A stretch of 7,606 nt of DNA, taken from assembly GCA_919901335.1 (NCBI GenBank), contig CAKKOZ010000112.1, positions 1-7,606 of the forward strand, in the 5' to 3' direction. Positions 1 through 5,500 of this stretch are shown here, one piece after another. How positions within the stretch are numbered: position 1 is the first letter of the stretch; each line of letters opens with the position of its first letter. Under the pieces are notes generated by a model. The model saw only the letters and a list, made by a program, of their open reading frames with translations. It ran no database searches and was not told the origin of the DNA. This DNA comes from Nitrospiria bacterium. Lineage in GTDB: Bacteria > Nitrospirota > Nitrospiria > JACQBZ01. The position numbers were made by a program, and so were the translations under genes.

Positions 1-35
1 GCATGTTTCGCGGCGGAAAAGTCGTGGTGAACTGA
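1..35 (+). CDS. C-terminal end of an upstream gene (partial)
   Basis: The first 35 bases can be read as the last codons of a plus-strand gene entering from the left, ending in residues MFRGGKVVVN and a TGA at 33-35. The choice of frame is by analogy: the other two arrays begin 2 and 9 nt after a plus-strand stop codon, and this TGA lies 10 nt before the first array. The sequence around this TGA also matches that around the TGA at 717-719. A second frame stops at 28-30 and the third stays open through the array to 172, so the true frame is not proven. Too little is visible to assign a product. Confidence 0.35.
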   Translation, partial: MFRGGKVVVN

Positions 36-45
36 TGCTCGACCC
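33..45 (+). repeat. Left flank of array 1, shared with array 2
   Basis: The 13 bases starting at the TGA stop match those at 717-729 at 10 of 13 positions (consensus TGATGnTCnnCCC). In both places the stop codon is the first part of the match and the pentamer array follows directly. With the identical right flanks this suggests a discrete element with defined ends. The match is short, so chance cannot be excluded from this alone. Confidence 0.5.
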
Positions 46-150
46 CGCCGCGCCGCCGCGCCCCGCGCCGCTCCGCTTCGCACCGCGTCGCCACGCTACG
101 CAGCGCCCCGCAGCGCGTCGCTCCGCATCGCTTCGCTTCGCAACGCAACG
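46..150 (+). repeat. CNNCG pentamer array 1 (21 units)
   Basis: There are twenty-one consecutive 5-base units, each of the form C-N-N-C-G, with no indels and no exception at the three fixed positions. The two inner bases vary widely (units include CGCCG, CTTCG, CAGCG, CCACG, CGTCG and CATCG) and adjacent units are usually different. The last two units are both CAACG, followed by TCTTGAAA and then the ribosome binding site of the gene at 174. The array fills the gap between the TGA at 33-35 and that gene. None of the possible plus-strand codons (CNN, CGC, NNC, GCN, NCG) can be a stop, so all three plus frames are open through it. The unit is too short and too variable for CRISPR, iterons or ordinary microsatellites. 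I recognise no named element. Confidence 0.95.
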
Positions 151-158
151 TCTTGAAA
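141..158 (+). repeat. Conserved right end of array 1
   Basis: CAACGCAACGTCTTGAAA is identical to positions 804-821 at the end of array 2; the identity runs 20 bases if the preceding CG is counted (139-158). The end of array 3 shares CAACGCAACGT and then diverges. In arrays 1 and 2 this end lies just before a ribosome binding site, in array 3 just before a converging stop codon, so its conservation does not depend on what follows. Confidence 0.85.
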
Positions 159-166
159 AGAAAGGA
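159..166 (+). promoter_or_regulatory. Ribosome binding site that sets the start at 174
   Basis: AGAAAGGA is followed by a 7-nt spacer and ATG at 174. It favours this ATG over the in-frame TTG at 153, which lies in the conserved array end and has no Shine-Dalgarno sequence. The same AAAGGA core with the same 7-nt spacing precedes the gene at 839. Confidence 0.75.
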
Positions 167-173
167 AAATAAA

Positions 174-719
174 ATGAGCATCCAAAAAGTCAACGCCTCA
201 AATGGCGACGGCGAAACCGAACACAGGGGTATCGGCCTATTGTCTGTCGATACTCAAATCCTCTACGACCACCTGCTTAAGCTGCAAGGCGGCCAGGAGG
301 CGACCTATGCGGAATTGTCCGCATTGATCCAATCCAACATTCGCGGGGAAGCGGCGGGGAAATTATATTCGGCGCGCCGCAAACTTCTACATGAGCATCG
401 TATCAATATCGGCACCGTGCGCTCGGTTGGCGTGCGGCGATTGACCGACGTGGAGACGGTAATTTCATCGACGGCAGCAGTTTCCCATATTCGGCGGACG
501 GCGCGGCGAGCCATGCGCAAGCTGGGGTCCGTGGCAAACTTCGCCGCGTTGTCGGGCGAAATGAGAAACAAACACAATTCTCAGATGAGCGTGTTAGGGG
601 TTATGGATTTGATGAGCAGACCGAAACAGATTCAGCGGCTGGAAAACAAAGTCGCGGAAATACAACGGAGATTGCCGATCGCCGAGACTTTACAACTCTT
701 TGAAAAGAAAGGGGGATGA
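174..719 (+). CDS. Small phage-type protein, possibly nucleic-acid binding
   Basis: This is a 181-residue soluble protein with no signal peptide or membrane segment. Residues 21-50 look helical (VDTQILYDHLLKLQGGQEATYAELSALI). They run into a basic stretch, GKLYSARRKLLHEHRINIG at about 62-80, and then VRSVGVRRLTDVE at 82-94. The order helix, TYAEL turn, basic helix and a short VGVRRLTD strand resembles a winged-helix DNA-binding fold, but this is inferred from pattern only. A second basic segment (about 107-118, IRRTARRAMRKL) and a charged C-terminal helix (about 148-178) that may be a coiled coil follow. Similar small proteins of unknown function occur in phage early regions. The start is the ATG at 174, with a good Shine-Dalgarno sequence 7 nt upstream. 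It is flanked by arrays on both sides. It is a candidate, with no direct evidence, for a protein that binds the arrays. Confidence 0.85.
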   Translation: MSIQKVNASNGDGETEHRGIGLLSVDTQILYDHLLKLQGGQEATYAELSALIQSNIRGEAAGKLYSARRKLLHEHRINIGTVRSVGVRRLTDVETVISSTAAVSHIRRTARRAMRKLGSVANFAALSGEMRNKHNSQMSVLGVMDLMSRPKQIQRLENKVAEIQRRLPIAETLQLFEKKGG

Positions 720-729
720 TGGTCTGCCC
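717..729 (+). repeat. Left flank of array 2, shared with array 1
   Basis: These 13 bases begin with the TGA stop of the preceding gene and match 33-45 at 10 of 13 positions (TGATGnTCnnCCC). The five bases at 724-728 (CTGCC) look like a degenerate unit, failing only at the last base. Confidence 0.5.
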
Positions 730-813
730 CGCGCGTCGCGCCGCGTCGCAACGCTGCGCATCGCACCGCCGCGCATCGCTCCGCCGCGCATCGCTCCGCT
801 CCGCAACGCAACG
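729..813 (+). repeat. CNNCG pentamer array 2 (17 units)
   Basis: There are seventeen uninterrupted C-N-N-C-G units between the gene ending at 719 and the ribosome binding site of the gene starting at 839. All fixed positions are kept. The order of units differs from arrays 1 and 3, but the last two are again CAACG CAACG. A three-unit block (CCGCG CATCG CTCCG) occurs twice in tandem at 769-783 and 784-798, which points to recent duplication by whole units. A plus-strand frame from the ATG at 716 stays open through the array into the next gene. This follows from the repeat being unable to encode a stop on this strand and is not evidence of translation. Confidence 0.95.
769..798 (+). repeat. Tandem 15-bp duplication inside array 2
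   Basis: Positions 769-783 and 784-798 are identical copies of CCGCG CATCG CTCCG. This is the longest perfect internal repeat I found in the arrays. It shows that at least part of the array can grow by duplication in multiples of the 5-base unit, whereas most of the array shows no such copying. Confidence 0.85.
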
Positions 814-821
814 TCTTGAAA
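804..821 (+). repeat. Conserved right end of array 2
   Basis: CAACGCAACGTCTTGAAA is identical to 141-158. After it the two loci diverge (ACGAAAGG here against AAGAAAGG there, both yielding a Shine-Dalgarno sequence), so the shared element seems to end around the AAA. Confidence 0.85.
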
Positions 822-824
822 CAC

Positions 825-831
825 GAAAGGA
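825..831 (+). promoter_or_regulatory. Ribosome binding site that sets the start at 839
   Basis: GAAAGGA is followed by a 7-nt spacer and ATG at 839. This supports the 185-residue product over a version starting at the ATG at 716, which would add 41 residues translated mostly from the array. Confidence 0.75.
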
Positions 832-838
832 TTGTCGA

Positions 839-1396
839 ATGAAAACTTACCGCGCATCGCTCAAGTCTGTTTCGCCTTATAGCCAATCCCGCCCAAACTC
901 GACTGACAAATTGGAAAAAGAATCCGCCGATGCCTTTGAGAAACGGACTTGGCGGGAAAAAAGCCATACCGACGAAACCGGCCAGGTCGTCATTCCCGGC
1001 ATCTGCTTCAAAAAAGCCCTTGAGGAAACGGCTGCTTATCTGTCCGAGAAAATCCCAGGCAAACGCAATGCGACGTGGACTAAAAACTTCATGGCCGGAG
1101 TTCTCGTCGTAGATTCGTTGCCGTTGAAAGTCCAGAAGGCCGATTTGGAAAGCGAAGTCGTTTTTTGCAACGCGGACGGAAAGAAGGGCAGCGGCACCCG
1201 TGTATGGCGATGGTTCCCCGTGATTCGCCAGTGGGAGGGCAAACTCGATTTCATCGTGCTTGACGATACAATTACGCTTGATGCTTTCAGGCATCATCTT
1301 GAAGAAGCTGGAAAGTTCATCGGGATTGGCCGCTGGCGTCCGCGCCAAGGCGGGATGTTTGGACGATTTGAGGTTATCGGCGTCAAAGAGGTTTAG
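839..1396 (+). CDS. Conserved phage-type protein of unknown function
   Basis: This 185-residue soluble protein has no signal peptide or membrane segment. It carries blocks that I associate with a family of hypothetical phage and prophage proteins: VVIPGICFKKALEETA at about 50-65, KIPGKRNATWTKNFMAGVLV at 71-90, DGKKGSGTRVWRWFPVIRQW at 113-132, and GIGRWRPRQGGMFGRFEV at 162-179. The last two are Gly/Arg/aromatic-rich and look like the most constrained part, perhaps a nucleic-acid-binding or oligomerisation surface, but I know of no experimentally defined role. The start is the ATG at 839, supported by GAAAGGA at 825-831. An open frame extends upstream to 716 through array 2 and would add an Arg/Ser/Ala-rich tail, which I consider spurious. 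The TAG stop at 1394-1396 is only 2 nt from array 3. Confidence 0.9.
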   Translation: MKTYRASLKSVSPYSQSRPNSTDKLEKESADAFEKRTWREKSHTDETGQVVIPGICFKKALEETAAYLSEKIPGKRNATWTKNFMAGVLVVDSLPLKVQKADLESEVVFCNADGKKGSGTRVWRWFPVIRQWEGKLDFIVLDDTITLDAFRHHLEEAGKFIGIGRWRPRQGGMFGRFEVIGVKEV

Positions 1397-1397
1397 C

Positions 1398-1414
1398 GCG
1401 CCGCAACGCGGCGC
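1398..1414 (+). other. Possible hairpin at the start of array 3
   Basis: GCGCCGC at 1398-1404 and GCGGCGC at 1408-1414 are perfect inverted repeats around a 3-base AAC loop, directly after a stop codon. No T-run follows, so it is not a standard intrinsic terminator. It may simply reflect the GC-rich unit composition. Arrays 1 and 2 show no equally placed stem that I noticed. Confidence 0.3.
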
Positions 1415-1493
1415 ATCGCCCCGCCACGCTCCGCCCCGCCGCGCTACGCGGCGCCCCGCAACGCGCCGCAACGCCACGCGCCGCAACGCAACG
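1399..1493 (+). repeat. CNNCG pentamer array 3 (19 units)
   Basis: Nineteen perfect C-N-N-C-G units start 2 nt after the TAG at 1394-1396 and end 2 nt before the opposing stop codon at 1496-1498, so the convergent gap is almost nothing but array. The final two units are CAACG CAACG as in the other arrays, but TTTCAATCC follows, not TCTTGAAA. A four-unit block at 1444-1463 (CTACG CGGCG CCCCG CAACG) matches array 1 at 96-115 (CTACG CAGCG CCCCG CAGCG) except for changes confined to the inner N bases. Unlike arrays 1 and 2 it does not precede a plus-strand gene, so the arrays cannot be explained simply as 5' leader elements. Confidence 0.95.
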
Positions 1494-1495
1494 TT

Positions 1496-2506
1496 TCAAT
1501 CCATACGCGGCGGATTGCCACTGACCACCCGCGATGCGGCGGACAAAGACCATGCTGACAGATCCCAGCCGACAAAGCCGGAGCCGAAGCCGGGGGCGGC
1601 GTACTCGAGCAAGTGCGTTTTGAGGACGCCGGACGGCCAATAGATTTTATCAACGCCCGCGCCGTCCGTATCCGGCCATGTCCGGCCATCCTCAACCGTG
1701 GCCTTGTAGAGCTTTATCATTCGATCCGCAAAGCTGTCATTAGGCAATGCCGGATCGTCGGCTTGGTTCGCCCCCATCGGATAATAAAGCTGGTCGAACC
1801 CGACGATTCCCGTATCGTTTCGGCGGGTCAAATAGTCTTTAACCCACTGAATGATGTCTTGTTCTCGCGTGGTGTTTTGCGCGGCTGTGTTAGCGGTGAC
1901 AACCCCGCTGATCGGCTTGCTCGTATAAGCTCCCGATTCCACGTAAAATCCGGCGAGCGCGTAGCCGAGAGATCCCGAATTGGCGACCGCGCTTGTCACC
2001 GCCGCGTAACACGTTTGGTTTTTGCTTGGCGAAAATCCGATGTTATAGAACGTGGTTCCTTCCACCGGCGGCGGCGGATAGCTGGAAGTCCAGCCATACG
2101 TCACGGTTGCGATGGTGTAGTTCAGCGTGGAAATAGCGACGTTGGCTTTCGCCGAGGCGACCTGAGCCGCCGTCCAAACGGACCGATCCAATGCCCCGCT
2201 TCTGAACGGATCGCGGCGAAACCGAATTGTGGTCCACATAAAAAGATCGCTCGGCGGCGGAACATAACCCCACAAAGGATTCCACGGGGAATTGAGTTGC
2301 CCGGCGTATCGCGTTCCGCTGTCGAAAAGCGGCAGGCTTACGACGGCCTGCTGCCAAACCCCATAGATCGTATCGGCTCTGACAAAAAGAGGATCGACAA
2401 GAGTTGGCGGATAGTCGGTGTAAATCGGATTGCGGTATGCCCACAGGCTGAGTAGCAAATTTTGCTCGTATCCCGCAAGCGGAATATCTTTCGAGAAGTT
2501 CAGCAT
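1496..2506 (-). CDS. Phage tail-region protein of unknown function
   Basis: This 336-residue protein is rich in aromatic residues, Pro, Gly, Ser and Thr, with no signal peptide or transmembrane segment evident. A helical, Ala-rich stretch lies at about 112-130. Next comes a Pro-rich turn (SSYPPPPVEG, about 141-150), then a Ser/Ala/Gly-rich section (165-210) and a charged helix with TTREQDIIQWVKDYLTRRND at about 212-231. This composition suits a virion structural or adhesin-associated protein but I do not recognise a family. The start codon ATG at 2506-2504 overlaps the TAA of the preceding gene (TAATG), a classic sign of translational coupling. A GAGAGGA sequence lies at 2526-2520, 13 nt upstream of the ATG. 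It is the last gene of the minus-strand operon and ends 2 nt from array 3. Confidence 0.85.
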   Translation of the reverse strand: MLNFSKDIPLAGYEQNLLLSLWAYRNPIYTDYPPTLVDPLFVRADTIYGVWQQAVVSLPLFDSGTRYAGQLNSPWNPLWGYVPPPSDLFMWTTIRFRRDPFRSGALDRSVWTAAQVASAKANVAISTLNYTIATVTYGWTSSYPPPPVEGTTFYNIGFSPSKNQTCYAAVTSAVANSGSLGYALAGFYVESGAYTSKPISGVVTANTAAQNTTREQDIIQWVKDYLTRRNDTGIVGFDQLYYPMGANQADDPALPNDSFADRMIKLYKATVEDGRTWPDTDGAGVDKIYWPSGVLKTHLLEYAAPGFGSGFVGWDLSAWSLSAASRVVSGNPPRMD

Positions 2507-5500
2507 TATTCGTACAAGATCCTCTCAAGTATTGTGCGGAGCGCGTTAAGCTCGGCGGCCTGCGGCCAGCATGAGCGGTCGTAATAATTCACGTATCCGA
2601 AAACCGAATTACCGACGACCAGTTGCCCGTTTTTCACATAGATTTCCCCGTCGGCCCACCATGCGGCATGATTCGCCGTGGAGATCGACCAGTCTGATAC
2701 TTGATTTGATCCGAACAACTGATTGCCGGTGGGGTCCGCAACCGGATCGGAATAAACGCTGAACGATAATCCATCAAATGCTCCCGCCCCATTGGCCGTC
2801 AGATATTCCTGGATCGCCCCGTTTTCATCGGCGACCTTTATTTCATCGCAGCGGTTCGCCCAGCCGTGATGATTTGTCGGAAGCGAGGTGGCGTGAGGCC
2901 CGGACACGTTGGCCGTGTAATATTCCTCATCGGTTGCGGCGGAAGCCGTAAGATTCACCCTGAGTTCAATACCATCAAACGCCCAATTCGGAGAATACTT
3001 AATGACGATGGACTGCGGCCCGACCGCGCCGACGATGAAATATTTTAACGGGTCCCAAGCCGCCCATGAAGCAGGCTCCGACGCATACGCAGTCAACCCA
3101 TATTCCTTATAATTCCCCGTGGCCGGGTCAATTTGAACCGACGATATAACCTTGATCGAACTGACCGAGACAATGACATCTGGAGAAGTGACCGTGAGCG
3201 TGAACGTTTGCGTATTGTTGAATCCATAGGTCGCGTGCGTTTCAATATTGACGGTTGACTGATAAACCGTGCCGATTGATGTCGTTAAGGTGATGTCCAT
3301 GACCGTATCGGTCGTGATTCCGGTCCCATTCTTGGGACTGAACATGATCCACGCGCCCTTGAATCCGGCGGCGTTCAACCCCTCCATGGCATAGTAAGAA
3401 TCCTTTGGGATGTTATACGGTTTCCCGTAGCCGGGCGGATCGAGCCTGGTCAGTGTGACCGCGCCGCTGTTTCTTTTGATGACCAGGCTTTGCATGGCCT
3501 CGGTCGTCGCGTTGTACTGAATCCAAACGTATCCCTTGCCGGTAAAGTTGCCGGTGCGAAGCTGCGTTCCAGGTTTCCAAGGATCTGTCGTTCCGGCAAC
3601 GCAAGCCTGCGCCGCGCTGATAATGAACCGCCGATTTTTTATCTTGCTCGCTATGATCGCCCCATTGTCGAATTTAAAGGCGTTCCCTGCGATCACATAA
3701 AGCCCGCCGGATTTCCGGCCTGGCCCCGTGGTGGCAAGAGCCGATTGGTAGTTGTTAATCCGCGCCCATTCCGGCAGGGCCACGTTAGTTCCACCCTGAT
3801 TCCATTGCGTGCTCTTTTCGGTTTGCGCCTCAAGAAAAGAAGATGCCTCGATGGTCCGGTGCTTGAGTTTGAGCGTAAGAACGCCAGCGGCAATCGCGGC
3901 GGATTTGACGGTGACCGAAGCGATGGCCCCGCTGTATTTGTTGAACGGGGTGAGTATGATTTTCGCATAATAGACGGTGGAAATTCCCCCTGCGTGTTCA
4001 CTGGCCTGCTCGTTGAAATTCGCATCCCAGAATCCCCAGCGGAAACTGCCGCCGCCGTCCGACGTGAACGATTGCGCGCCCGATCCGGCGGTCACTTTGG
4101 GGGCGAAGAAATGATGCAGCCGAAACCGCTGATACCGTCCATGCGTGCCCCTGATGTCGCCCTTGTAGCGGTGGAAATCGACGCTGGCCGAGCCGTCTTG
4201 GGCGCGAAGAATCCGGTGCGGATCGTTGGCATCCGTAGCGACAGCCGCGCTGTAATCGGTTGTCTTGGCGTAGTTGTCCCCAGCGGGGCCGTAGGGCGGC
4301 CAGGTCGATGAAGCGGCCAAGTCCCCGAAACCGCCCGTGATATTTTTCAAAAGCCATTCATAACCCGTAACCCCGTGTGCGATTGAAAAGCCGCTCTCAA
4401 CCCACGAAAGCAAACGCGGCCAAAGTCCGGTTTGAAAATCCCATAAAATCAGCGGATGATAACCATTGTCCAGCGTGAGCAAAATGTTTGAGAGCGCGGC
4501 CAGGCCGGGCGGACCATTGCGCTTAAGCTCGAATAGATTGAACCCCTCCATGTATTGCCGCAACCGCCATGGCATCCCGTTGGTGAGTTGAGATAAGACC
4601 GGGGCCAGCGGATCGTCGGCGATGTCCGCACCGGCAACCGGCTCACTCCAGTAGGGGCAGTTATTGACTCCGCCGGGGGAGGCGAAATAGCAGGCTGGCT
4701 TATACTCGTCGATGAATCTCTGACGCGCTGACAAGCCCCCCTCGACGTCCGCCTTGAGCGCGCCGCGCTTGGCGCAATGGAAGAACCGGCCAGCCCCATC
4801 GTTGACCCCCCACGAGCCTGTGTGATCCCGTGTGGACCACTTGCAGCGGTCCGAACCGATTGCCACGGCGGCGGGCGAAGCGTTATCCTCGATCCAATAT
4901 TCCAGCTTCACGACTTGCCCCGCGCTGAGGATCGACAAATCAATCTTGCTTATATAGCCGCCGGTGATATGGTCGATGAAAACCTTATCGAACAGACTGT
5001 TTGCAATCCAAGCGGTCCCATTCCAAAGCCACGATTTGAAAAACGTGCCTCCCGGACCGGGAACCCTGATCCTCGCCGTCGCTTCGATTGTGACGATGCC
5101 CGGCGGAGTCGGGACCGTGATGAGTTTTGTTTTCTTGATCGCCCACAGCGGGTAAAAATCGCGCGGAACCGTCCATGCTTCCGGCGCGCGCACGTAACAG
5201 ATGATCCCCGCCGTGATGGTTTCGGCTTCCTGACCCGGCAGTTTTGCAAGGGCGTTCGCGCCGACAGGCGTGTCCAGCGTGACGGTGAAATTGCCGCCGA
5301 CCACAACAGACATCGCTTGAATGCTGCGGATAATGAAGCCGCCGTGGAATTTCGCCAGCGATGCCGCCGAGAATTTAAGCATTCCAGACGGGGGAATCGA
5401 GCCGGAATGCTGGGTATTGGTATATCGGTTGGGAGAGCTGCCGTCATACCATCCCTGATTTTCGGTCAATTCGCCCCACGTTATATGACGCGGATTCAGA

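Noticed and set aside
46..150. CRISPR array
   Set aside because: The period is 5 bases with no 20-40 base repeats or spacers, and there is no Cas gene in the window.
716..838. 41-residue N-terminal extension of the gene at 839
   Set aside because: The extension is translated mainly from the array, which cannot contain stops. A better ribosome binding site precedes the ATG at 839.
1398..1414. Intrinsic terminator after the gene ending at 1396
   Set aside because: A 7-bp inverted repeat exists but no T-run follows, and it is built from array units, so it is listed only as a possible hairpin.
632..1486. Minus-strand 284-codon open frame across arrays 2 and 3
   Set aside because: It is antisense to the well-supported gene at 839-1396, and its ends are low-complexity Arg/Ala/Cys/Gly sequence translated from the arrays.
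46..1493. Diversity-generating retroelement variable/template pair
   Set aside because: No reverse transcriptase is present, no template/variable pair is seen, and the variation covers all four bases and not adenines only. The arrays also lie outside coding regions.
46..1493. Simple microsatellite that has drifted
   Set aside because: Drift would change all five positions. Here three positions are unchanged in 57 units and two are nearly random.
1613..2455. Plus-strand 280-codon open frame
   Set aside because: It is antisense to the 336-residue gene and its Arg/Ile-rich composition fits a shadow frame.
3490..4311. Plus-strand 273-codon open frame
   Set aside because: It is a shadow of the 1135-residue gene with biased Arg/Gly/Pro composition and no recognisable motif.
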